Positions 34,145 to 42,852 of a stretch of 64,000 nt of DNA are shown here, piece after piece (positions within the stretch are counted from its first letter, which is position 1; each line of letters starts with the position of its first letter). Below the pieces are notes generated by a model. That model saw only the letters and a list, made by a program, of their open reading frames with translations. It had not been told where the DNA came from and did not search any database. The stretch comes from Alphaproteobacteria bacterium. Lineage in GTDB: Bacteria > Pseudomonadota > Alphaproteobacteria > Sphingomonadales > Sphingomonadaceae. Location of the stretch: positions 1-64,000 of the forward strand of contig JAUHYZ010000001.1 in assembly GCA_030426245.1 (NCBI GenBank). The letters run 5' to 3'. Made by a program: the position numbers and the translations under genes.

Positions 34145-35362
34145 ATGCTCAGCCACGAAGATAACGAACTGCTGAGCCGCGTGGGCAAGGGTACGGCGAT
34201 GGGGACGATCATGCGCTCCATCTGGCTGCCTCTGTGCCGAAAGGAATTCCTTGAGGCCGGCGGCGCACCGCGGCGGATGCGCCTGCTGGGCGAAGATCTG
34301 GTCGCTTTCCGTGCAGAAGACGGACGTGTTGGCGTACGGGACGAGAAATGCCCGCATCGGCTTTGCTCGCTTGCTCTGGCGCGCAATGAAGGCAACGCCC
34401 TGACATGCATCTATCATGGCTGGAAATTCGACGTGTCAGGCGAAGTGATCTCTGTGCCGACCGAGCCCGCCGAGCGAGAGAAGGAATTCGCCGCCACTAT
34501 CCCCAAGCGGCACAAGCCGGTACGCGAAGCGGGCAGCATCGTGTGGGTCTGGCTGGGCGAAGGCGAGGCGGGTCCGTTCTACAACTGGAATTGGCTCGAG
34601 ATTCCCGATGAGCAGATCGAGATTCGCGTCGGCCATGCGCAATGCAGCTGGCTCAACGGGCTCGAGACCGCGCTCGACACCGCGCATGTCGGAGTGCTGC
34701 ACACCAATGCGATCGAGGATGATACTTACATCCACAAGACCGACACGCTGGCCCTGTCGGCAGAAGACAAGGCGCCGCATTTCGAATTCAAGATGGAGCC
34801 CTATGGCTATCGCGAGGCAGCTCTGCGCAATCTTCCCGAGGGCCGGAAATATCTGCGCCTGCGAGAATTCGTCATGCCCTTCTTCAGCTACATCCCCGTT
34901 GGGCCGCGCGATAATGACCAGTTGCTGACGATCTATGTCCCGATTGACGATTACAATTCGGCCCATTGGGATATTCGCTACAACCTCGTCGGCCCCAAGA
35001 AGCTGACCTGGTTCGATGGCTTCGATCCTGACGACTACGTTCCTGTAATGGGGAATATGGACAATCTGTTCCATCAAGATCGCGAAGCCATGAAGAACGG
35101 CAGTTGGAGCGGTCTGCCCAATATTCGCCATGAGGACATCGCAGTGGGTACGTCGCAAGGCGCGATTGCCGATCGCACGCAGGAATTTCTCAGTTCCAGC
35201 GACCTTTCCATCGTGCGCGGGCGCCGCATGCTGCTGAAGGCTGCGAAGGCTGCGGAAAAAGGTGAAGCGCATGGGATCGATCCCGGTATCGACATGTCCG
35301 AACTGAGAGCGATCGAGGAAGTGCTGGAGCCCGGCGAAGACTGGCGCGTGTTGCAGCCCTGA
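34145..35362 (+). CDS. Rieske non-heme iron oxygenase, alpha subunit (phthalate dioxygenase/O-demethylase type)
   Basis: 405 aa. Rieske cluster ligands Cys69-x-His71 and Cys88-x2-His91; mononuclear Fe facial triad Asp178-x2-His181-x4-His186 (ALDTAHVGVLH) plus an Asp in the FHQDREAM segment. The C-terminal layout (IADRTQEFLSSSD) matches the phthalate 4,5-dioxygenase/LigXa/vanillate-demethylase-like group. It hydroxylates or O-demethylates an aromatic acid. Its redox partner is likely the preceding fusion. It is followed 8 bp later by a LigB-type ring-cleavage dioxygenase, the order expected if it produces the catecholic substrate. Confidence 0.9.
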   Translation: MLSHEDNELLSRVGKGTAMGTIMRSIWLPLCRKEFLEAGGAPRRMRLLGEDLVAFRAEDGRVGVRDEKCPHRLCSLALARNEGNALTCIYHGWKFDVSGEVISVPTEPAEREKEFAATIPKRHKPVREAGSIVWVWLGEGEAGPFYNWNWLEIPDEQIEIRVGHAQCSWLNGLETALDTAHVGVLHTNAIEDDTYIHKTDTLALSAEDKAPHFEFKMEPYGYREAALRNLPEGRKYLRLREFVMPFFSYIPVGPRDNDQLLTIYVPIDDYNSAHWDIRYNLVGPKKLTWFDGFDPDDYVPVMGNMDNLFHQDREAMKNGSWSGLPNIRHEDIAVGTSQGAIADRTQEFLSSSDLSIVRGRRMLLKAAKAAEKGEAHGIDPGIDMSELRAIEEVLEPGEDWRVLQP

Positions 35363-35369
35363 ACCGGTC

Positions 35370-36374
35370 ATGGCGCGCGTCGTTCTCGGTCTGGGTCTGT
35401 CCCACACGCCTCTGCTGGTCCTGGATCCGGCGCGCTGGGCGGAGCGCGCGCAAGAGGATTTCACCAGCAAGCGGCTGATCCTTTCGGACGGACGCAATGT
35501 CAGTTACGACGCGTTGATTGCTGAGCGCGGCGAGCCTTATGTAAAGGAAGCCACGCGAGAGAATTTCGCGCGGCAGCATGCCGATGCGCAGACAGCCTTG
35601 AACCGGTTGGCGGACGAGATCGAAGCGGCCCAGCCCGATGTCGTGCTGGTCGTGGGTGACGATCAGGACGAGCTGTTCGATAAGGACAACACGCCTGCCT
35701 TCGCCATCTATCACGGTGCTGACGTGGTCATGCATCCCTGGCAGAATCTCGATGCGGAGCCCAATTGGCGCATTCCCGTGACGGTCGGCTACAAAATGGA
35801 CGCCGCACACGTCTTTCCGGGCCACCCTGAACTGGGTGAATGGCTCATCCGCGGGCTGATCTCGCGCGATGTCGATGTGGGCTCGGCCCGGCATGTTCCC
35901 GAACCGGAAAAGCGCGGCTTCGGCCACGCTTATGGATTTGTGGTAGATCGGCTGTTCCGCGGGCGCGAGATCCCGTTGGTGCCGCTGCTGCTGAATACCT
36001 ATTTCCCGCCCAGCACACCGCGCCCCGCACGCTGCTATGACATCGGGCGCAAGATTGCAGGCGCGATCGCCGACTATCCCGAAGATCTGAAAGTCTGCGT
36101 CATCGCCAGCGGCGGGCTCAGCCACTTCGTAACCGACGCCAAGCTGGACATGCAGGTGATCGACGGGCTCTTCGCCGACAATCGGCAGGCGCTGGCGGAT
36201 ATCCCGGAATGCGCCGTCCTTTCCGGTTCTTCCGAGATCCGCAACTGGATCATGGTTGGAGGAATAGTCTCCGGCATGAAGCCGGCATGGTACGAATACA
36301 TTCCAGTCTACCGCACGCCTGCGGGAACCGGCGTTGGGCTCGGTTTCGCTGCCTGGCATCCCGCCAACGGATAA
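35370..36374 (+). CDS. Class III (LigB-type) extradiol dioxygenase
   Basis: 334 aa. LigB fold: N-terminal GLGLSHTPLL with metal His12, VVGDDQDELF, and IASGGLSHF near the C-terminal active site. No LigA-like small subunit is adjacent or fused, and the length resembles LigZ (about 330 aa) more than LigB (302) or DesB (418). It should cleave a catechol, protocatechuate, gallate or hydroxylated biphenyl ring. It lies 8 bp after the Rieske oxygenase and 20 bp before a LigJ/LigY-type amidohydrolase. Substrate choice among these is inference. Confidence 0.87.
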   Translation: MARVVLGLGLSHTPLLVLDPARWAERAQEDFTSKRLILSDGRNVSYDALIAERGEPYVKEATRENFARQHADAQTALNRLADEIEAAQPDVVLVVGDDQDELFDKDNTPAFAIYHGADVVMHPWQNLDAEPNWRIPVTVGYKMDAAHVFPGHPELGEWLIRGLISRDVDVGSARHVPEPEKRGFGHAYGFVVDRLFRGREIPLVPLLLNTYFPPSTPRPARCYDIGRKIAGAIADYPEDLKVCVIASGGLSHFVTDAKLDMQVIDGLFADNRQALADIPECAVLSGSSEIRNWIMVGGIVSGMKPAWYEYIPVYRTPAGTGVGLGFAAWHPANG

Positions 36375-36394
36375 TCCGAAAGGAACCATCGACG

Positions 36395-37405
36395 ATGATC
36401 ATCGACATTCACGCCCATGTCTGCGCCGCGCCGGAGCTTTATGCCTGGAAAGACCAGATCTTTTCAGCCGCCGGTGCCTTGGGGCCGCGTTACCGCAATT
36501 GGGATGTCGACTGGATCCGCGATCATCCGGTTACGATGGGCAATATCAAGACGATGGATAAGGTCGGCACCGATATCCAGTTCATATCGCCGCGCCCCTT
36601 CTCGCAAGCGCACAGCCAGCAGCCGGGCAAACTGGCGCACTATTGGAACGTTGGGGTCAACAGCTACATCGCCAAGGTTGTCGAAGCGCATCCCACGCGC
36701 TTTCGCGGCGTGTGCGGCCTGCCTCAGCCCGTAGGCGAGCCGATCGAGAACTCGCTCGAAGAGCTGGAACGCTGCATCACGGAACTGGGCTTTGTCGGTA
36801 CGCTGCTCGATACAGATCCGGGCGAAGGCGACAATTCCACACCCACGCTCGACAATGAATATTGGTTCCCGCTCTATGAGAAACTCGTGGAGCTGGACGC
36901 GCCGGCATTGATCCATTCGGCGGGTTGCCAGCACGGCCGCGAAACCTACAGCGAGCATTTCATCACCGAGGAAAGCCTGGCGATCCTCTCGCTGTGCAAA
37001 TCGCGTGTGTTCGAGCACTTCCCGAACCTGAAGATCATTGTTGCCCATGGCGGCGGTTCGGTGCCTTATCAGGTCGGGCGCTGGCGGGCCGAACGCGGCC
37101 TGCCCAACTGGTCGTCGCCGCAGGGCAATACCGAGACCTTCGATGAAGCGCTGTCGCATCTCTATTTCGATACGGTGCTACATGAGCGCAATTCGCTCGA
37201 ACTGCTTCTGAACCTCGTGGGATCGGACAAGATTCTGTTCGGCACGGAAAAGCCGGGGGCGGGATCTGCGCCCAATCCGGTGACCGGCAGGGACTTCGAC
37301 GATATCAAGCCCACCATCGAGGAGATACCGGGCATCACGGCGGAAGATTGCCAGAAGATATTCGAAGACAATGCACGCAAGCTCTATAGCCGGTTCAAGA
37401 CCTGA
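36395..37405 (+). CDS. Amidohydrolase-superfamily ring-cleavage product hydratase/hydrolase (LigJ/LigY-like)
   Basis: 336 aa from ATG 36395. TIM-barrel metal motif IIDIHAHV (His6, His8), then ISPRPF, GLPQPVGEPIENS, YWFPLYEKLVELDAPALIH, HGGGSVPYQVGRW, LYFDTVLH and LFGTEKPG. This arrangement matches 4-oxalomesaconate hydratase LigJ, and its relative LigY, which hydrolyses the biphenyl meta-cleavage product in 5,5'-dehydrodivanillate breakdown. A longer open frame upstream overlaps the dioxygenase and is rejected. Coming right after the LigB-type enzyme it must act on that enzyme's product; hydration (LigJ) versus C-C hydrolysis (LigY) cannot be separated here. Confidence 0.85.
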   Translation: MIIDIHAHVCAAPELYAWKDQIFSAAGALGPRYRNWDVDWIRDHPVTMGNIKTMDKVGTDIQFISPRPFSQAHSQQPGKLAHYWNVGVNSYIAKVVEAHPTRFRGVCGLPQPVGEPIENSLEELERCITELGFVGTLLDTDPGEGDNSTPTLDNEYWFPLYEKLVELDAPALIHSAGCQHGRETYSEHFITEESLAILSLCKSRVFEHFPNLKIIVAHGGGSVPYQVGRWRAERGLPNWSSPQGNTETFDEALSHLYFDTVLHERNSLELLLNLVGSDKILFGTEKPGAGSAPNPVTGRDFDDIKPTIEEIPGITAEDCQKIFEDNARKLYSRFKT

Positions 37406-37449
37406 TTGCCTGACTGGACAGCACCTGTTCTCTCCGCTTAACAGAAGCT

Positions 37450-37968
37450 GTGAGCGAAAAGAAAATACAAGCAAGCAAGGGCAAAGGGGGCAAGCTGCCT
37501 CCCCGCACTCTATATCTGTTGAAACAGCTCCAGTATAAGACCTATGTCCGGCTGGAGGATGCGCTGCGTCCGCTCGGGATAACGTCTGCCCAATTCCGTA
37601 TTATGACGACGTTGAGCGACCACGGTAAGCGCTCTTCTGCCGAGCTTTCGCGCATGTTTGGCGTAAAGCCGCAGACGATGATCAAGCAGATTGCGATCCT
37701 CGAAAATCGCGATCTCGTAAACCGGTCTGCGGCACCGGAGAACAAGCGCGTGCTGGAGGTTGATCTTACCAGGGAAGGCAAGCGTGTGCTTGCCAAGGCC
37801 ACCGAACGCGCGGTCGAGCTGGACAATTCGGTGATGGCCTCGCTCGATCCCAAAGAGCTGGAGGCATTCCGCGGCACGATACTGACTTTGCTGCAGAACC
37901 TTGGCCATACCGAACACGAGGCTGAAGAATACGAGCTTGTGCCGGGCCAATTAAATAAGCCAGGCTGA
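37450..37968 (+). CDS. MarR-family transcriptional regulator
   Basis: 172 aa with GTG start. Winged helix-turn-helix: LGITSAQFRIMTTLSDHG, AELSRMFGVKPQTMIKQIAILENRDLV, wing RSAAPENKRVLEVDLTREG. MarR-type regulators such as FerR (SYK-6) and CouR repress hydroxycinnamate genes and respond to hydroxycinnamoyl-CoA thioesters (family knowledge). Here the gene lies 70 bp before an HCHL/CoA ligase operon. One of four AGCC-A-GGCT palindromes overlaps its own 3' end, and the others lie at the promoters of the neighbouring catabolic genes, which makes it the obvious candidate regulator of the region. Confidence 0.9.
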   Translation: MSEKKIQASKGKGGKLPPRTLYLLKQLQYKTYVRLEDALRPLGITSAQFRIMTTLSDHGKRSSAELSRMFGVKPQTMIKQIAILENRDLVNRSAAPENKRVLEVDLTREGKRVLAKATERAVELDNSVMASLDPKELEAFRGTILTLLQNLGHTEHEAEEYELVPGQLNKPG

Positions 37969-37972
37969 TTTA
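37952..37972. promoter_or_regulatory. MarR-type operator candidate (site D, best match)
   Basis: Left arm TAAATAAGCC, centre A, right arm GGCTGATTTA; 9 of 10 positions complementary. It overlaps the MarR stop codon and lies 67 bp before the HCHL start, so it would control the HCHL-ligase-thioesterase operon. Confidence 0.7.
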
Positions 37973-38038
37973 TGTTGCCCGCCTCGGGCGATTTCCATAG
38001 TCTCCTCCCGATACAGCGAAATCTGGGAGAGAGAACGC

Positions 38039-38899
38039 ATGAGCCAAGGTATCATTACGCCCGAATTCGATCCGCCACTGACATCCACGCGTGCGGAGAT
38101 TGAAAACGGCGTCGGCTGGGCGATCCTGAACCGGCCAACCAAGCGCAATGCGATGAGCCCGCAGCTCAATGACGAAATGGTCAAGATCCTGGATGCATTC
38201 GAGGTCGACGATCGAGTGAAAGTGGTTGTCATCACCGGAGCCGGAGACAGCTTCTCTGCCGGGATGGATCTGGAGGAGTTCTTCCGCAAGCTCGATCCGC
38301 TGCCCTACAACCAGAAAATGCGCATCAAGCGTTCGGCCTATCAGTGGCAGTGGAAGACGCTGCTCTATTATCAGAAACCGACAATCGCGATGGTCAATGG
38401 CTGGTGCTTTGGCGGGGCTTTCACGCCGCTTGTGGCCTGCGACCTGGCAATCGCGTCCGACGATGCGCGGTTCGGACTGTCGGAGATCAATTGGGGCATC
38501 ATTCCGGGAGGACAAGTGACCAAGGCGATTACCGCCACCATGGCCCACCGCGACGCGATGTTCTACGCGATCACTGGCGAGGCCTTCGACGGCAAGAAAG
38601 CTTCGGAAATGCGGTTGGTGAACGAATCCGTCCCGGCGGAGCGCCTGCGGGAACGGACCTATGAACTGGCGCAGCAACTGGCCGGCAAGAATCCCACCGT
38701 CATGCGCGGCACCAAGATGGCGGTGCGGCTGGTTCAGCAGATGTCTTGGGACGTTTCCGACGATTATCTGATGGCAAAGAATTCCGAAGCGCTGTTCCTC
38801 GATCCCGAGCAAGGCCGCAACCAGGGCCTAACGCAATTCCTTGATGACAAGAGCTACAAGCCAGGTCTCACGGGCTATGCGCGCGAAACCGGCGAGTGA
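38039..38899 (+). CDS. Hydroxycinnamoyl-CoA hydratase-lyase-like (FerB/HCHL family), paralogue 2
   Basis: 286-aa crotonase-fold protein: KRNAMSPQLNDEM, SAGMDLEEFF, MVNGWCFGGAFTPLVACDLAI, FGLSEINWG with catalytic Glu149, FLDDKSYKPGL at the C-terminus. Compared with the P. fluorescens HCHL as I recall it, Tyr75 is Phe81 and Tyr239 is Met245, as in paralogue 1 where both tyrosines are also lost. Retro-aldol release of an aldehyde plus acetyl-CoA, or hydration only, are both possible. First gene of an operon with a CoA ligase (GTGA overlap) and a thioesterase (ATGA overlap), under a strong MarR-type palindrome. Confidence 0.85.
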   Translation: MSQGIITPEFDPPLTSTRAEIENGVGWAILNRPTKRNAMSPQLNDEMVKILDAFEVDDRVKVVVITGAGDSFSAGMDLEEFFRKLDPLPYNQKMRIKRSAYQWQWKTLLYYQKPTIAMVNGWCFGGAFTPLVACDLAIASDDARFGLSEINWGIIPGGQVTKAITATMAHRDAMFYAITGEAFDGKKASEMRLVNESVPAERLRERTYELAQQLAGKNPTVMRGTKMAVRLVQQMSWDVSDDYLMAKNSEALFLDPEQGRNQGLTQFLDDKSYKPGLTGYARETGE

Positions 38900-41028
38900 C
38901 GGATACGATCGAGCTGCAAGACGTGGATGACCGGACGAGCCTTCGCCGCTTATTGCGGCCCAAGAGCGTTGCAATCGTCGGCGCTTCGCCTTCTCCCGGT
39001 TCGCTGGGTGGAGGAGTGCTGGCCAATCTGCGGCGCTCCGGTTTTTCCGGCGCGATCTATCCGGTCAATCCGAAATATGATGAGATTGACGGCCTGGCTT
39101 GTTCCGCAAAGGTCGGGGATTTGCCTGAGGGTGTGGATTGCGTGGTTCTGGCGGTGGGCCGGGCGCATGTTTCCGATGCTGTCAGGGCCTGCGCGCAGCG
39201 CAATGTCGGCGGCGTGATCGTGCTGGCCGGCGGCTTTGCCGAAGAAGGGGAAGAAGGGCGCGCCATGCAGGCGGACATCGTCGAGACGGCTGAGCGCGCG
39301 GGCATGGCTCTGCAGGGGCCGAACTGCCTGGGCACGACCAACTATGTCGATTGTGCCGCCATGATGTTCGGCGCGGCGCCGCCGGATCCGCTTGGCAGCA
39401 GGCCGGGAGTGGCCATGGTATCCCAGAGCGGTGCCATGGCGGCGGTCGTGCGTGTGGCGCTGCAGGCGCGCGGCATCGGTCTGAGCTATGTCGTCTCGAC
39501 CGGTAACGAGGCTGCACTGGGCGCGGAAGACTTTCTCGAGGAATTCCTGGAGGACGAACACACTCGCGTCGTCGCCATGCTGATGGAGCAGATCAGGGAT
39601 CCGGCGCGGTTCCTGGCCCTGGCGGACCGGGCACGCGCCTTGGGCAAGCCGATCGTTCTGCTGCATCTCGGGCGGACGGCAGCAGGCGCCGAAGCCGCGC
39701 AGACGCATACCGGCGCATTGTCGGGCGACTATTCCACCATGGCGGCGCAGGTCGCGGCGCGCGGCGTCCATCTGGTCGATAGTCTGGAAGCGCTAGTGGA
39801 CTTGCCGGAGATGTTCATTCGTTTCGGGCCGCGAGCGCCGGATGGCGGCGCGATGGTCGTCACCGAATCCGGCGCTTTCCGCGGGCTCACACTGGATTTC
39901 TGCGAGGCAGCGGGCCTCGACTTGCCGGAACTGCCAGAACCGATCTTTGCCGCGCTTAAAGACGAACTGCCGCCATTTTCGCCGCCGAGCAATCCGCTCG
40001 ACCTTACGGCCCAAGCGTTGGTCGATCCCAGTCTGTATTTCCGCGTGATCGAGGCGGTCGCGGAAGATCCCGTATATGGAAGTATCGCGATCGCCATTAC
40101 GTTGCCCAGTGCGGAAGCGGCCGACCGCAAACTGCCGCCGATCATCGATGCCCTGCGCGATCTGGCTGGCCGCAAACCGGTGGTCTTCGCCATGCTGGGT
40201 GAGGATTGCCCGATCCCCCAGCATCATGTCGACGCCATCCGCGCGACCGGCACGCCCTTCTTCCGCTCCCCGGAGCGAGCCTTTCGCGCTTTGGCCCAAT
40301 TGACGCGCAGCGGCGCGGCCGGGATCGTACCGCCGGTCGAGCGGGCTGGTGAGGATGCAAAGGAGCTTCCGGCAGGGACGATGCCGGAATATCTGGCGAA
40401 GCCTTTCCTTGCAGAATTTGGCCTGCCATTCGCGAAGGGCGGTCTCGCCACTTCAGTTGAGGAAGCCGTATGGTTCGCGCAGCAGATCGGGTGGCCGGTC
40501 GTGCTTAAGGCGCAAGCGGCGGATCTGCCGCACAAGTCCGATGCGGGCGGGGTGGCGCTCGGCCTGCATGACGCGGAGGCTCTGCGCGGTGCGTGGGACA
40601 AGATGCAGTCTCGATTGGCGCAAGCTGCCCCGGGCCTTACGCTCGATGGTGTGCTGGTCGAGCCCATGGCAGCGCCCGGCGTGGAATTGATCGTCGGCGC
40701 GCGTAATGATGGCGAATGGGGCCCAGTCATCCTGGTGGGGATGGGGGGCGTCTTCACCGAGATACTGGGCGATGCAGCGCTGATTCCTGCTCAGGCATCG
40801 CGCGATGAGATGAAGAGGGCCTTGGAATCACTGGCGGGTGCGGCCTTGCTGGGCCCCTATCGCGGCGCCGGTGCCGCCGATGTGGAAGCCGGGCTCGATG
40901 TCATCCAGGGGCTTGCGCGGGCTGTGCTGCAGCATCCGGAAATCGCGGAAGTCGACCTGAACCCGGTCGTTCTGCATGAAGAAGGGGAGGGAGCAAGCGT
41001 GCTTGATGCTCTGATAGTCGTCCGATGA
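38896..41028 (+). CDS. NDP-forming acyl-CoA ligase (FerA-like)
   Basis: 710 aa. CoA-binding domain (VAIVGASPSPGSLGG), GPNCLG (141-146), phosphohistidine motif THTGALSG (His271), ATP-grasp C-terminus (VVLKAQAADLPHKSDAGG). It is similar in plan to the ligase at 28323 and, like it, adjacent to an HCHL-type gene. GTG start overlapping the HCHL stop by 4 bp shows translational coupling. Likely activates a substituted cinnamic/phenylpropanoic acid to its CoA ester. A second copy of the ligase-HCHL pair implies either a different substrate or a later step, for instance the acid left after the first side chain is removed from a dimer. Confidence 0.87.
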   Translation: MTDTIELQDVDDRTSLRRLLRPKSVAIVGASPSPGSLGGGVLANLRRSGFSGAIYPVNPKYDEIDGLACSAKVGDLPEGVDCVVLAVGRAHVSDAVRACAQRNVGGVIVLAGGFAEEGEEGRAMQADIVETAERAGMALQGPNCLGTTNYVDCAAMMFGAAPPDPLGSRPGVAMVSQSGAMAAVVRVALQARGIGLSYVVSTGNEAALGAEDFLEEFLEDEHTRVVAMLMEQIRDPARFLALADRARALGKPIVLLHLGRTAAGAEAAQTHTGALSGDYSTMAAQVAARGVHLVDSLEALVDLPEMFIRFGPRAPDGGAMVVTESGAFRGLTLDFCEAAGLDLPELPEPIFAALKDELPPFSPPSNPLDLTAQALVDPSLYFRVIEAVAEDPVYGSIAIAITLPSAEAADRKLPPIIDALRDLAGRKPVVFAMLGEDCPIPQHHVDAIRATGTPFFRSPERAFRALAQLTRSGAAGIVPPVERAGEDAKELPAGTMPEYLAKPFLAEFGLPFAKGGLATSVEEAVWFAQQIGWPVVLKAQAADLPHKSDAGGVALGLHDAEALRGAWDKMQSRLAQAAPGLTLDGVLVEPMAAPGVELIVGARNDGEWGPVILVGMGGVFTEILGDAALIPAQASRDEMKRALESLAGAALLGPYRGAGAADVEAGLDVIQGLARAVLQHPEIAEVDLNPVVLHEEGEGASVLDALIVVR

Positions 41029-41918
41029 ATGGTGAGGTGATGGAAGTCTGGCGCGGAAGCGTACAGGCTTGGGAATGCGATCATATGGGCCATTTCAACA
41101 CGCGCTTCTATGTGCAGAAGGCGGAGTTGGCGCTGGCCTATCTGTTTGCCGAGCTCGGCATCGATAGTGCGAAGGTAACCGTAACGTCCCAGCATCACCG
41201 GTTTCACCGGGAAGTGCGGGCAGGCGGGCCGATTTATGCCACGGCGCAGGTCGCAGACATGGGCGAATGCGATGCGCATGTGATGATCCGCATCCTGCAT
41301 TCCGCCAGCGGGGATCTTTCTGCCAGCTTCAGCTTTCGCGTTACCGGCGATGAGCCCTGGAGCGCGGCAATCCGGGACCGGGCGGCAGCGATTACCGGGC
41401 CGCTGGACGGTGCGGTTCTTCCCCGCGGTCTGCGGGAGGATGAAGGGGCCGACCCCCAGGCGAACCGTGAGCGTGCAATTGCAATCGGTATGCAGGCGAC
41501 TGGCCGGACCATTTTGCAGAGCGGCAACTGTGATGCGCAGGGGCGCCTCAGCATGAGTGCCGCGATGGGCATTATTGCCGGTTCCATTGCGAATATGCGC
41601 GGTTCCGAATGGCGTGAGGTTCTAAGGGAGACTGCGCCTGGTAAACCGGAGAGGATTGGCGCCGCGTTGGTGGAGTTTTCGTTCCACCATCGCAGCTGGC
41701 CCGTTCTGGGTGACTGTGTCGAAGTTTGGTCGGGGCCTGTGGATTGCACGGACAAGGTCACCAAGGTGGCGCATTGGCTGATCGATCCCGACTCCGGAGA
41801 TGCATTGGCAAGCGTGCGGGCCGTGGGCGTGTCGCTCGATCTGGATGCGCGGCGCCTCATTCCGCTTACGGAAGAGGCGCAGGCAGCCTATCGACGGGAA
41901 GCTGTCTCCGGGCTTTAG
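41025..41918 (+). CDS. Acyl-CoA thioesterase, double hot-dog (4HBT-like)
   Basis: 297 aa. The N-terminal hot-dog has the 4-hydroxybenzoyl-CoA thioesterase signature (AWECDHMGHFNTRFYVQ, with catalytic-type Asp). A second hot-dog-like half (about 150-280) contains SMSAAMGIIAGSIANM and VEFSFHHRSWPVLGD. It probably releases CoA from an aromatic acyl-CoA, preventing CoA trapping. ATG overlaps the ligase stop (ATGA), making a three-gene operon HCHL-ligase-thioesterase. Its stop overlaps that of the convergent BKACE gene by 4 bp. Confidence 0.78.
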   Translation: MNGEVMEVWRGSVQAWECDHMGHFNTRFYVQKAELALAYLFAELGIDSAKVTVTSQHHRFHREVRAGGPIYATAQVADMGECDAHVMIRILHSASGDLSASFSFRVTGDEPWSAAIRDRAAAITGPLDGAVLPRGLREDEGADPQANRERAIAIGMQATGRTILQSGNCDAQGRLSMSAAMGIIAGSIANMRGSEWREVLRETAPGKPERIGAALVEFSFHHRSWPVLGDCVEVWSGPVDCTDKVTKVAHWLIDPDSGDALASVRAVGVSLDLDARRLIPLTEEAQAAYRREAVSGL

Positions 41919-42808
41919 CCCTGTTTCTTCAAATGGAGAATCTCGCGCGCCTCTTGCGGCGTGGCGACGCTCTTGCCCAGGCATTCAAGCAAGGTGCATG
42001 CTCTCTCTACAAGCTGCGCATTTGTGGCGAAAACGCCGCGTGAGAGGTAGAGGTTGTCTTCCAACCCCACCCGGACGTGGCCGCCCATCAGGGCAGTGAG
42101 GGCGACGGTCGGCATTTCCTCGCGCGCTATGCCAAAGGCCCCCCAGATTGCGCCTTCGGGCAGAATGCTGTGCATGAATTGCAAGGAGTTGATGCCGCTG
42201 GGAATGCCCCATTTCACGCCGGTCGCGAACTGGAAGAACGGCGGCCCATCGATCAACCCCTCTTCCATCAGCGTCTTGCCCATCACGATGTCGCCGGAAT
42301 CGAACACTTCCAGTTCGGGCTTTACGCCCACTTCCTGGAACTTCTTGGCCATCAGCCGCATCGCGCGCGGCGTGTTCATATAGACTGCTTCCAGCGGGCC
42401 AAAGAGGCGGTTGCCTGCCGTGATGTCGAAGGAAGCCAGTTCCGGAAGGCTGCGCACGACGTGCCGCATACGAATGTCGACCGGATACATCTTGCTGTTG
42501 GGTAGGGATTTCGATTCGTCTTCAGGATCCGGCAGGAACATTGCGCCCTGGCCGCAGGTGAGGTTCAGCACGATATCGATGCCGTTGTCGCGTACCCGGT
42601 CGACCACTTCGTTGAACAATTCGGGATCGTCGGAGCTTCTGCCCGTTTCGGGATCGCGCACATGGATATGGGCAACGGAAGCGCCGGCCTTCGCCGCTTC
42701 GATACAGTCATTGGCGATCTGTTCGGGCGTGATCGGCAGGGAAGGATGCTTGGGATGCGGTAGCGCTCCGCCGGTGACTGCGCAGGTCAGTATCGTCTTG
42801 TCGCTCAT
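41915..42808 (-). CDS. Beta-keto acid cleavage enzyme (BKACE, DUF849)
   Basis: 297 aa from ATG 42808 with GGGAG 9 bp upstream. TIM-barrel Zn enzyme of the 3-keto-5-aminohexanoate cleavage (Kce) family: AVTGGALPHPKHP, Zn ligands in VAHIHVRDP, NLTCGQG, and MGGHVRVGLEDNLYL. The family condenses a beta-keto acid with acetyl-CoA to give acetoacetate and a new acyl-CoA. Here it could process a beta-keto acid from side-chain oxidation, consuming acetyl-CoA produced by the HCHLs. Downstream of RidA by 44 bp on the same strand. Specificity is highly variable in this family. Confidence 0.88.
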   Translation of the reverse strand: MSDKTILTCAVTGGALPHPKHPSLPITPEQIANDCIEAAKAGASVAHIHVRDPETGRSSDDPELFNEVVDRVRDNGIDIVLNLTCGQGAMFLPDPEDESKSLPNSKMYPVDIRMRHVVRSLPELASFDITAGNRLFGPLEAVYMNTPRAMRLMAKKFQEVGVKPELEVFDSGDIVMGKTLMEEGLIDGPPFFQFATGVKWGIPSGINSLQFMHSILPEGAIWGAFGIAREEMPTVALTALMGGHVRVGLEDNLYLSRGVFATNAQLVERACTLLECLGKSVATPQEAREILHLKKQG

Positions 42809-42852
42809 AGTCCAATCTCCCAAACGTTTCTTGTTGCCGGATCCGCGCGCAA

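Noticed and set aside
36209-36394. Longer N-terminus for the LigJ/LigY-like protein
   Set aside because: Overlaps the LigB-type gene; ATG 36395 gives the canonical IIDIHAHV start.
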